Shown here piece after piece: positions 7,574-13,992 of a stretch of DNA of 21,785 nt. The notes below the pieces were generated by a model that searched no databases, was not told the origin of the DNA, and saw only the letters and a list, made by a program, of their open reading frames with translations. Source of the DNA: Dehalococcoidia bacterium (GTDB taxonomy: Bacteria; Chloroflexota; Dehalococcoidia; Lucifugimonadales; Lucifugimonadaceae); the NCBI GenBank assembly GCA_012270805.1, contig JAAXHR010000261.1, forward strand, positions 1 to 21,785, written 5' to 3'. The first letter of the stretch is position 1. Every line of letters begins with the position of its first letter. Position numbers and translations under genes: made by a program.

Positions 7574-8386
7574 CTACTTAGTTGCCTTAATCGACAGCAT
7601 GAAGGGGATGTTGCCGCCGTACTTTTCCAAGTGCCACCAGCCATCGTCGCACCGATGCATCTGTGGCTGCGCTTGGAAGAACGAGAACGGGAATTCGTGG
7701 ATGAATTCGATATGCAACCCCGCACCGATCAGCGCGTTTACGATCTCCGACACGCTGTGCTGCCATTCGTAGACCGGTGTAGAAATCGACTCTGAACCGG
7801 CGTAGGTGTTTCGTTCGCCTTCTTCCAGCAAGCCCTCCGGGTTCGGAAAATAGGAGTAGCGCAGCGCCAGATCATGACTCCCATCTGTGTTCTGCATGGA
7901 CTCAAAGATGCGGCCTGCCGGATGTTCATCGAGCATGTAGAACGTGCCGCCAGGCTTCAAAAACCGCGCTATGACCTGACCCCAGCGCGTCAAATCAGGT
8001 AGCCAGCACAGCGCTCCAAGTGCCGTGTAGACGATGTCGAACTCTTCGTCCAGCAGGTCCGGCAGGTCGTAGACATTGGATCGGATGAAGCGTGCACTCA
8101 AACCAAGTTCAGTGTTCAACTCATTCGCAAGATCAATAGACGCGTCAGATAGGTCCACACCAGTGGCATCGGCGCCGAGGCGCGCCCACGACATCGTATC
8201 CATACCGAAGTGGCACTGGAGATGTAGCAAAGACTTGCCGGCTACGGAACCGATCTCCCGGATCTCGATGTCGGTAAGTGTGATGCGACCCGCTTTGAAT
8301 CCCTCAACGTTGTACATCTCCGAACCGGCGTGGATCGGAGTCCGCTCGTTCCAGTTGCGACGGTTTATTTCGATGCGTTCATCCAT
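7574..8386 (-). CDS. SAM-dependent methyltransferase (tandem copy A)
   Basis: This is a paralogue of the next gene downstream, with the same architecture: NWNERTPIHA near residue 11, motif I LLHLQCHFGMDTMSWARLG at about 53-71, TGVDLSD with the ribose-binding acid near 78, DIVYTALGALCWLPDLTRW, KPGGTFYMLDEHP, and the shared ending SIKATK. The central 150 residues are nearly identical between copies. The region after about 170 has diverged, which suggests the duplicates methylate different acceptors. I place the start at the ATG at 8386 because copy B begins at the equivalent residue. An upstream in-frame ATG at 8434 would add 16 residues, which neither a strong ribosome site nor homology supports. 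The gene diverges from ssrA, with its promoter in the short space before 8480. Confidence 0.85.
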   Translation of the reverse strand: MDERIEINRRNWNERTPIHAGSEMYNVEGFKAGRITLTDIEIREIGSVAGKSLLHLQCHFGMDTMSWARLGADATGVDLSDASIDLANELNTELGLSARFIRSNVYDLPDLLDEEFDIVYTALGALCWLPDLTRWGQVIARFLKPGGTFYMLDEHPAGRIFESMQNTDGSHDLALRYSYFPNPEGLLEEGERNTYAGSESISTPVYEWQHSVSEIVNALIGAGLHIEFIHEFPFSFFQAQPQMHRCDDGWWHLEKYGGNIPFMLSIKATK

Positions 8387-8451
8387 GGCACGTGCGTCGA
8401 CCAAACTGTTATTCGATGCGACGGTGAAGGGCATAGTCTAAAACACTCGTC

Positions 8452-8475
8452 TCTAACCGGGATATACTGGTTAGA
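8452..8475. promoter_or_regulatory. ssrA -10 box flanked by a 7-bp inverted repeat
   Basis: TATACT at 8463-8468 is a near-consensus -10 box ending 12 bases before the first base of tmRNA. No good -35 box is found at the usual distance (AAAACA at 8440-8445). The -10 box is bracketed by perfect inverted arms TCTAACC (8452-8458) and GGTTAGA (8469-8475) with a 10-base spacer, which looks like an operator-type palindrome. Seven-base arms can also arise by chance, so regulation is only a suggestion. Confidence 0.5.
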
Positions 8476-8480
8476 TGTAA

Positions 8481-8830
8481 GGGGACGAGTGGATTCGACA
8501 GGGAGCGTACCGCAAGGTTGCGTGTCGTGGCGCCTGCCCACGTTAAAACGGGCAAAAACACAAACGGCGAACGAGAAGTCGCCCTCGCAGCTGCTTAATC
8601 AGCCGCGACGTCCGGTAGGAGTCGTCCTCAGCGGCACTTATCGGGCGCCGAACTCCTGAGGTGCGGATGTGCAACGCCGGTAGCACGTCCAAAGGCAACC
8701 GGCAACCGCGGCCAGGACGGACGCCGTTGGCATCGTTCGGAAGCGGTATAAGCAACCAACGGCTACACACGTAGAAGCTTTGACGGGAAACTTTCTGGAC
8801 GGGGAGTTCGACCCTCCCCCGTCTCCACCA
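8481..8830 (+). ncRNA. ssrA: Transfer-messenger RNA (tmRNA)
   Basis: tmRNA rescues stalled ribosomes: it acts as a tRNA-Ala and then as a short mRNA that adds a degradation tag. The 5' end GGGGACG (8481-8487) pairs with CGTCTCC before the encoded ACCA end at 8827-8830. GGATTCGACAGG near 8490 is the conserved tRNA-like 5' segment, and GGGGAGTTCGACCCTCCCC near 8802-8820 is the T arm. The tag frame runs from GGC at 8551 to TAA at 8596-8598 and reads GKNTNGEREVALAAA, with the resume codon encoding Gly and the ALAA-type end recognised by ClpXP. Length is 350 bases, a normal one-piece tmRNA. Confidence 0.96.
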
Positions 8831-8838
8831 GCAAGTGG

Positions 8839-8864
8839 CGCTCGCGGCAGATACGCCGCGAGCG
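8839..8864 (+). terminator. Hairpin directly after tmRNA
   Basis: CGCTCGCGGC (8839-8848) and GCCGCGAGCG (8855-8864) form a perfect 10-bp stem with a six-base loop, starting nine bases after the CCA end of tmRNA. The position suits transcript ending or 3' processing. It lacks a following T run (AATCATCAG), so it is not a classical intrinsic terminator, and read-through into the metallopeptidase gene is possible. Confidence 0.5.
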
Positions 8865-8896
8865 AATCATCAGCCGCGAACGAGAACCAACTCTCG

Positions 8897-9682
8897 ATGC
8901 GCATCCGCCTTCCGAAGCGCCCACAACTGTCACGCGAGCAGTGCTCCATACGTATCAGAGGTGAGGAAATCTCATACACGCTGCAACGCAGTACCCGCCG
9001 CCGCCGGACGATTCAGATTCAACTTGATCCCGAAGCCGGACTCAAGGTGCTGGTTCCTCACACATTGACCCACAATGAGATCGAGGATTTCCTGCTGAGA
9101 CGCTCCGATTGGATTCTCAAGCATCGGACCGAAGTCGAAGCATCTAACGACCGATTCGATTGGGCAGAGGGCGGTGCGATGCAGCTAAGGGGCAATCCGG
9201 TCCAAGTCGTGGTCCAAGAGAGAGACGTGAATGACGTGGGGTGCGATCTGCCGCCGACCGTTGTGAAGTCATTGGAAGGCGAGATGGTAACCGTGATCAT
9301 CCCGCCGGAAATGATGCCGGAGACGAAATCGAAGGTCGTTCGGCAATGGTTGACGGAATGGTTTCGACAGGAGGCGTGGGACCACCTTAATTCCAGAGTC
9401 GCCGACTACGGGAATGTCATGGGAGTCCAACCGAGCCAGTTGAAATTGAGCAATGCCAAGAAGCGATGGGGAAGTTGCAGCGGGAAACGTTCAATCAACC
9501 TCAACTGGCGTCTCATCATGCTTAACGATCGGTTGATCGACTACGTTGTGGTTCACGAACTGGCGCACTTGATCGAGTTGAACCATTCTCCCGGATTTTG
9601 GCGCGTCGTCGAGAGGATGCTACCGGATCATCAAGAGTTGAGGCGGCAATTGCGCCGACAATCTCCCTCGACGTTGGGTTAG
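8897..9682 (+). CDS. YgjP-like zinc metallopeptidase (DUF45 family)
   Basis: A 261-residue predicted zinc metallopeptidase of the YgjP/SprT-like group. The zinc site is HELAH at residues 220-224 with a third ligand His230 in NHSPGFW, and the family signature RWGSC is at 190-194. The N-terminal half holds the beta-rich domain (LKVLVPHTLTHNEIEDFLLRRSDWILKH). The frame stays open back to 8780, but that lies inside tmRNA, so the ATG at 8897 is the sensible start. GAGAA about 12 bases upstream is a weak ribosome site. No signal peptide, so cytoplasmic. The cellular substrate of this family is not established. The gene ends 17 bases before the convergent transporter gene. Confidence 0.87.
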   Translation: MRIRLPKRPQLSREQCSIRIRGEEISYTLQRSTRRRRTIQIQLDPEAGLKVLVPHTLTHNEIEDFLLRRSDWILKHRTEVEASNDRFDWAEGGAMQLRGNPVQVVVQERDVNDVGCDLPPTVVKSLEGEMVTVIIPPEMMPETKSKVVRQWLTEWFRQEAWDHLNSRVADYGNVMGVQPSQLKLSNAKKRWGSCSGKRSINLNWRLIMLNDRLIDYVVVHELAHLIELNHSPGFWRVVERMLPDHQELRRQLRRQSPSTLG

Positions 9683-9699
9683 AAACCCGCTTGGTGGTT

Positions 9700-10623
9700 T
9701 CAAGGCGAAAGGGCGATCGCTGCCCCTCCGCTGGCGATGCAGATCGCACCCACCGCGCGGATAGGTGTCACTCTTTCTTTGAGCACCACTGCGCCGTATC
9801 CGACCGCGACCAAAATGGAAATCTCTCTGAACGGCCCGACGTAGCTGACGGGTGAAAACGTCAGCGCGGTCAATACAAGGGTGTAGGCTGCGAACTGCAA
9901 CAATCCGCCGATCACGAGGATCTTCCAATGGCGTCGAGCTTCGTCGACGAATGCTTCTCGCGTCTCAAGACGCGACTGAATCGCCATCATCCCTAACCCG
10001 CCACCGAGTTGAAGGAAGAACATGTACAGCGCCGGTTGAACGTGTTTCACCCCTTGTGCGTCGACTACCGAGTAGATGCCGATGACTAGTCCAGTTAGCA
10101 TCGCCAGCATCCAAGCAGGACGTACTTGAGCTCGGAAACGCCTCACGGCTCTCCATCTCTTCACCAACATCAACCATGAGCGCGCAGTTCGCTTAATCGT
10201 GGCTATTTCGATGTCTGAAATTGCGATTAGTGCGAGGCCGGTAACAATCGACGCCGCGCCAACAGCCGCCGGCCAAGACATCGATTCGCCCACGACGAAC
10301 ACGCCCAGAATAGGGATTATGGCCAAGCCTAATCCGCGGGCAACCGGATACACAATCGAGAGGTCGCCGGTGTTGTACGCGTAACCCAGAGTTGCGAAGT
10401 ACCAGATGTGCAGCACGATGGTCGCCAATATGAACCACCATCCGGTACCGCTCGGAAAGTCAATGATGAGAAGATATACCGCAAGCGGTAGGACGAGTAT
10501 CGCCGATGTGACCGCCATCAACCCCGTCGTGACCGCGGGTCTAGTCGCACGACGAACCATCAGATTCCACGACGCGTGAGCGAACGCTGATGAAACTACG
10601 AGCAAAATGGCTAACGGGGTCAC
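9700..10623 (-). CDS. DMT superfamily transporter (EamA-type)
   Basis: A 307-residue polytopic membrane protein with ten predicted helices in two five-helix repeats, as usual for drug/metabolite transporters with two EamA domains. The first half begins ILLVVSSAFAHASWNLMVRRA and has the YPVARGLGLAIIPILGVFVVGE segment. The second half ends with SPVSYVGPFREISILVAVGYGAVVLKERVTPIRAVGAICIASGGAAI, where the conserved Glu and Pro-containing helices are clear. A basic cytoplasmic loop near 165-190 joins the halves. The start is a GTG with no obvious ribosome site, and no nearby ATG exists. It is divergent from the mutarotase-like gene and might carry a related sugar or metabolite, but direction and substrate cannot be read. 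Confidence 0.88.
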   Translation of the reverse strand: MTPLAILLVVSSAFAHASWNLMVRRATRPAVTTGLMAVTSAILVLPLAVYLLIIDFPSGTGWWFILATIVLHIWYFATLGYAYNTGDLSIVYPVARGLGLAIIPILGVFVVGESMSWPAAVGAASIVTGLALIAISDIEIATIKRTARSWLMLVKRWRAVRRFRAQVRPAWMLAMLTGLVIGIYSVVDAQGVKHVQPALYMFFLQLGGGLGMMAIQSRLETREAFVDEARRHWKILVIGGLLQFAAYTLVLTALTFSPVSYVGPFREISILVAVGYGAVVLKERVTPIRAVGAICIASGGAAIALSP

Positions 10624-10679
10624 GGAAGGAGAAGCTGAGTGTGCACAACGCGACGATGTCGATTGGATTGGGGATAGAC

Positions 10680-10685
10680 TACAAT
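10680..10685 (+). promoter_or_regulatory. Candidate -10 box (TACAAT) for the mutarotase-like gene
   Basis: TACAAT lies 47 bases before the ATG at 10733 in the divergent spacer between the transporter and the mutarotase-like gene. TGTCGA at 10657-10662 stands 17 bases upstream and is a poor -35 box. The same TACAAT hexamer lies 19 bases before the second dehydrogenase gene (19309-19314). Confidence 0.3.
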
Positions 10686-10732
10686 GCGCGTCGATGACAG
10701 AAGCGATTCAGTAGCCCGCGGAGCTGAGACAT

Positions 10733-11827
10733 ATGCATTATCAAGACGAACGGACGCATGGATGCAGAATATCCGACGCTTGGACCTATCGCGGACTCAA
10801 GACAGTCGTGATGGAAAACGAACTGCTCCGAATCAGCATCATCGCAGATAAGGGTGCCGACATCTTCGAGATGGTCCACAAACCCAGCGACACCGATCTC
10901 ATGTGGCGAACTCCCTGGAGCGTTCGTAATCAAGCTTTGTGGGTGCCCTCGACGGGATGGGGCGAAGGGATATTCCATGACTTGTACATCGGGGGATGGA
11001 ACACCATAGCCCCGACCGGCGGATTCGAGCAAGACTACATGGGTGCCGAGATAGGGCAGCATAACGAGACCAACATGATGCCGTGGGACGCACAGATCGT
11101 CGAAAATTCGTCAGACCGAGTCTCGGCAAAATTCTCCGTGCGCGCCGTTCGTACGCCGTTCTGGATCGAAAAAACCGTCACGTTGGAGTCTCAATCGCCC
11201 GTAGTCACCGTAACCGACACGTTGATCAACGAAGCCGAGGAGCCGGCCCCTGCCCAGTGGGGACAGCACGTCGCACTGGGCGATCCGTTCCTGACGCCGA
11301 ACTGCATTTTGGACTTCGCAGGGGGCGATTTCATCGTTCCCGAGTCCCCTGATGGATCGGTTCCACCCGGCTCTCGACTGATGCCCGACCGCACTGGTTC
11401 GTGGCCGGTTGCCGAAGCGCCTGACGGGTCAGAGGTCGATCTAACTGTGTTCCCGCCCAAATCGGATCGATTAGTTGACTACCTCTCCTTCAACAACCTC
11501 GCCGACGGATGGTATGCGGTAACAAACCCTGATCGTGGCGTAGGGATCGGTCTACGCTGGGACAGCGAAATGTTCAAGTACCTCTGGTACTGGCAAGTAT
11601 TCGGCGGTCATAGCGGCTATCCATGGTACAAGCGCACCTACAACGTTGGTCTCGAACCATTCACCAGCCTCCCCAGCGGTATGCCTGAGCCGGGTAGCGA
11701 TGAATCGACCTCGATGATGTTCGAACCTGACGAATCACGTAGCAGCACCGTGCGCGCCACGATCTACGAAAGCAAGTCTGGTGTTGACGGCATCAACGAG
11801 GATGGAACAGTGATGCTCAGGACATGA
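10733..11827 (+). CDS. Mutarotase-like protein (aldose epimerase / DUF4432-type)
   Basis: A 364-residue cytoplasmic protein with the signs of the galactose mutarotase fold. After the N-terminal strand region (GLKTVVMENELLRISIIADKG, the anchor of this fold) come His110 in EIGQHNETNMMPWDA and His179 in QWGQHVALGDPF, at positions matching the two catalytic histidines of mutarotases. Glu308 in VGLEPFTSLP matches the late catalytic glutamate. It may interconvert anomers of a sugar, but this family includes many untested members. The start has GGAG nine bases upstream. A close relative begins at 21000 with the same opening MHYxDERTHGCRISD and the same His spacing. Its end is only three bases from the convergent restriction enzyme gene. 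Confidence 0.82.
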   Translation: MHYQDERTHGCRISDAWTYRGLKTVVMENELLRISIIADKGADIFEMVHKPSDTDLMWRTPWSVRNQALWVPSTGWGEGIFHDLYIGGWNTIAPTGGFEQDYMGAEIGQHNETNMMPWDAQIVENSSDRVSAKFSVRAVRTPFWIEKTVTLESQSPVVTVTDTLINEAEEPAPAQWGQHVALGDPFLTPNCILDFAGGDFIVPESPDGSVPPGSRLMPDRTGSWPVAEAPDGSEVDLTVFPPKSDRLVDYLSFNNLADGWYAVTNPDRGVGIGLRWDSEMFKYLWYWQVFGGHSGYPWYKRTYNVGLEPFTSLPSGMPEPGSDESTSMMFEPDESRSSTVRATIYESKSGVDGINEDGTVMLRT

Positions 11828-11830
11828 ACC

Positions 11831-12448
11831 TCATCCAGAATGTTGTTTGAGCAAATCAAGCCCCAAATCGTCCATGATCTGATGTGCGACCACAACGCTC
11901 TGAAGCTTACTTTTGCCTGCCAACTGAGTTGGCGGTTTGTAGTCAATTTGCATTGGAATGATGAGCTTCGGGTTGTTTTCAATGTGCCTGCGGAGGAATC
12001 TCCCTAATAATCCCAATTGGTCGCCTTTATCGCTGATCGCCTCCTCAGGAAACATATCTGGATCGCCGTAAACCAATCCGACACCGGAGCGTACGAATAT
12101 CGTCGCGGTAGTCCAGACACGCGCGCCTTCGCCTTGTTTGTTTATCAGTCCGATCTTGGAATAGGTCGTTGTATGAATGCCTTTAACCGATAGCGTCACG
12201 TTGCCGGGCAAAAGTATATCGCCAGACGATTCTTGTGCCGCGTAGTGATACGCGTCAATACCGACTGACCTCATCAAAGCGACCGTGAAAACCTCTACAG
12301 CACCGCCCACGGTGAATCGGTTTTCGCGAACCGTCGTGTTGTAAGCCCCTATGACACCATTTACCGCAGACAAATACTGGGCAGCTACGTCCGCGTCAAG
12401 ATAATCGCGAAGCGCAAAGAAGTAGTCTCTCTCAACGTTGAAGGGCAT
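11831..12448 (-). CDS. Probable type II restriction endonuclease (PD-(D/E)XK-like)
   Basis: A 205-residue protein overlapping the 3' end of a DNA methyltransferase gene by 17 bases, the usual position of the partner nuclease. The segment SSGDILLPGNVTLSVKG has Asp77 followed at residue 89 by Lys in a beta-strand, which fits the metal-binding Asp and catalytic Lys of PD-(D/E)XK nucleases, with Ser87 in place of the usual acid. Glu52 in the helix before it could supply another ligand. No family-level match is obvious to me, so the nuclease call rests on this motif and on position. The recognition sequence is unknown. Translational coupling to the methyltransferase would keep nuclease production behind methylation. 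Confidence 0.68.
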   Translation of the reverse strand: MPFNVERDYFFALRDYLDADVAAQYLSAVNGVIGAYNTTVRENRFTVGGAVEVFTVALMRSVGIDAYHYAAQESSGDILLPGNVTLSVKGIHTTTYSKIGLINKQGEGARVWTTATIFVRSGVGLVYGDPDMFPEEAISDKGDQLGLLGRFLRRHIENNPKLIIPMQIDYKPPTQLAGKSKLQSVVVAHQIMDDLGLDLLKQHSG

Positions 12449-13346
12449 GTGTGGCTTCGATTTTCAAAACCTTGGGAACCAAGTTGTATCGACGCTTGGT
12501 GGGTTCGTACAAACGACTCTCTGCTAAACGCACGTATTTTGGTTCGATATCGTATCCTACAGCGCGACGCTTGTGTTGGACAGCGACTTTCGCGGTTTGT
12601 CCGCTGCCGAGAAACGGATCAAGAACTTCGTCACCTTTCTGAGAGTAGAGCAGGATCAAACGACGCACCAGTTCTTCAGGATAGGGGCATGGATGATCGA
12701 TCGTGTTGGGTGGCACTGGAGCAATGTGCCAAATGTTGTTAGCGATGTCGCGCGTGAAAAGATCGTCGATTGGTAGTGCTTGATTAGTATCTCTTCGTGG
12801 ACTGCCTTCCTTGCGGAAAACAAGGATGTACTCGGTCATGATATTCGGGTAGTAGTAACCGGCTTGAGGACGCTGGATGAACGATCCCGCTCTCCTGATG
12901 CCAGCAGTTACTTTGTTCCAGATGATGTCTTGATGAAACAGCCACCCGGATCGTACCAATCGGTCGGTGATATTGAATGGGGCCGGATAATGTTTCCCTT
13001 TTTGCAAGATGGTTCCAATTACGATCGCACAGAAGCCACCGCGCATCGTCACGCGTTTGACTTCGTTGAAGGTTGCTTCGATCCTATCCAAGTACTCTTC
13101 GTACGTGTTGCCGTAAACCGAGTAATTTCGTTCGCGATACCAGTCATCGCTGCCGTCGCCAGCGTGCACATCGTAGTCGATGCTGTTCCAATAAGGTGGC
13201 GAAGTCACAGTTAGCGCGACGCTGTCATCCGCGCACTGGTGCATGCTCTCTGAGGACTGGGCGTAAAACCTGAACCGATCGTCGGCTCGCGTGGCCGGGT
13301 TTGGGTCCATCGCGAACGGAGCCTGGACATCAGCAATGGTTGTCAT
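12432..13346 (-). CDS. Type II DNA methyltransferase, beta class (probably N4-cytosine)
   Basis: A 304-residue DNA methyltransferase that should protect the genome from the adjacent nuclease. The catalytic motif IV TSPPYW (residues 48-53) comes first and the SAM motif I DPFLGSGQT (243-251) last, the beta-class order. The SPPY form is typical of N4-cytosine enzymes, although some N6-adenine enzymes also carry it. HPCPYPEEL at 218-226 and GYDIE at 264-268 complete the usual set. The ATG at 13346 is supported by GGAGAAGG 3-10 bases upstream. Its reading frame is on the same strand as the nuclease and precedes it. Base use is more AT-rich in places than the neighbouring sugar genes, in line with acquisition by transfer. 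Confidence 0.9.
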   Translation of the reverse strand: MTTIADVQAPFAMDPNPATRADDRFRFYAQSSESMHQCADDSVALTVTSPPYWNSIDYDVHAGDGSDDWYRERNYSVYGNTYEEYLDRIEATFNEVKRVTMRGGFCAIVIGTILQKGKHYPAPFNITDRLVRSGWLFHQDIIWNKVTAGIRRAGSFIQRPQAGYYYPNIMTEYILVFRKEGSPRRDTNQALPIDDLFTRDIANNIWHIAPVPPNTIDHPCPYPEELVRRLILLYSQKGDEVLDPFLGSGQTAKVAVQHKRRAVGYDIEPKYVRLAESRLYEPTKRRYNLVPKVLKIEATHALQR

Positions 13347-13429
13347 TGGCCTTCTCCATCATTTCTACGGACGCCTCGGAGTTTGCCAGCGTATCCGAAA
13401 GCAAACACTTGCGTGGCGTTACATTCCAT

Positions 13430-13458
13430 TATTGTGCCAGCAGAATTGCCTTTGGCAA
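13430..13458 (-). promoter_or_regulatory. Candidate promoter of the restriction-modification pair
   Basis: Read on the minus strand, TTGCCA (13453-13458) and ACAATA (13430-13435) are separated by exactly 17 bases and would start transcription about 75 bases before the methyltransferase ATG. A perfect inverted repeat ATTGCC-TTT-GGCAAT (13445-13459) overlaps the -35 box. Further TGGCAA or TTGCCA hexamers stand at 13383, 13467 and 13505. This pattern is suggestive of an operator, but I see no regulator gene of the C-protein type nearby. Confidence 0.4.
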
Positions 13459-13540
13459 TCCTTTGTTGGCAAAAAAACTTCAATCCACCAAACTGAATGG
13501 CAGCTGGCAACGGCTGTCCTACTTAATCCCGCTCCACCTA

Positions 13541-13580
13541 CACCTCCGCCGACACCCGCGTTCCCGTCTTGTGCGCATTT
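13541..13580 (-). pseudogene. Remnant of the 3' end of an enolase-superfamily gene
   Basis: On the minus strand this reads N-A-H-K-T-G-T-R-V-S-A-E-V-stop, compared with N-A-H-K-T-G-K-R-V-L-A-E-A-stop at the end of the intact gene that ends at 13993. About 32 of 37 aligned bases agree, including the stop position. Upstream of this segment the frame cannot be followed, so only the tail survives. It points to a decayed duplicate of the enolase-superfamily gene, or a copy brought in by a rearrangement. Confidence 0.6.
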
Positions 13581-13715
13581 TTCGATGTCAGTCACATCGC
13601 TAGAGGATTATGGGTCTAGGTATGCCGCCTCGATCTAAAGACACGTTTTGTATTATGCCCATGCAGAACTTGTAGAGTGCGCCACGCTTTGTGTTCTACA
13701 TGTGGAGGTTGCCGT

Positions 13716-13865
13716 TCACAGCCGCCAGATCCGGTTCCAGTAAGACTTGAGGAACTGCCAGTATGTCATCTCAACGTTATACCGGCTCAAGTATCTGCGA
13801 TAGTCGGCTAGGGTCCAGATGATGGCGACGAGCAGAATGATCCATATGGCCGCTATCAAGATCAT
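13716..13865 (-). CDS. Small single-span membrane peptide, 49 residues
   Basis: An ATG at 13865 opens a 49-codon frame ending in TGA at 13716. Residues 2-20 form a clear hydrophobic helix (MILIAAIWIILLVAIIWTLA). A basic, aromatic-rich tail follows, with DYRRYLSRYN and ending YWNRIWRL, and would face the cytoplasm. The membrane-then-basic-amphipathic arrangement is unlike random antisense sequence and is common among small bacterial membrane proteins. The ribosome site is weak (GGAAG about 16 bases upstream). It lies 127 bases downstream of the enolase-superfamily gene stop on the same strand, so it could be co-transcribed with it. No function can be assigned. Confidence 0.45.
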   Translation of the reverse strand: MILIAAIWIILLVAIIWTLADYRRYLSRYNVEMTYWQFLKSYWNRIWRL

Positions 13866-13954
13866 CGGCTATTGCACTAGGCTTCCATCCCGGTGTCGGC
13901 CATCAGTTCCAACGGGGTGATCCTACTGGCTATCCCGTGGGTCTCAACGAACTT

Positions 13955-13975
13955 CGCTTTCGCGGGAATGACTAA
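13955..13975. repeat. Degenerate GGGAATGAC-type dispersed repeat
   Basis: CGCTTTCGCGGGAATGAC at 13955-13972 resembles half of a hairpin-forming intergenic repeat of the CCCGCTTTCGCGGGAATGAC kind. It shares the GGAATGAC core with the repeat at 4856-4888. The other half is missing. It lies just downstream of the enolase-superfamily gene stop. Confidence 0.35.
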
Positions 13976-13992
13976 TGTGTTTCTCGGATGTT

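Noticed and set aside
7567..7725. Upstream 53-residue extension of methyltransferase copy B
   Set aside because: It overlaps the C-terminal coding region of copy A in another frame and is Ser/Arg-rich shadow sequence; the ATG at 7566 matches the paralogue start.
8780..8896. N-terminal extension of the metallopeptidase from 8780
   Set aside because: It would start inside the tmRNA 3' domain and run through the downstream hairpin; residues are low-complexity and not conserved-looking.
12780..13214. 144-residue plus-strand frame antisense to the methyltransferase
   Set aside because: The methyltransferase has SPPY and FLGSG motifs on the other strand; this frame has nothing recognisable.
13623..13809. 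Plus-strand frame with cysteine pattern C-P-C-x-x-C ... C-x-x-C-x-x-C near 13655-13712, like a small zinc ribbon
   Set aside because: No plausible start codon precedes the cysteines after the in-frame stop, and the second half is antisense to the better-supported 49-residue membrane ORF.
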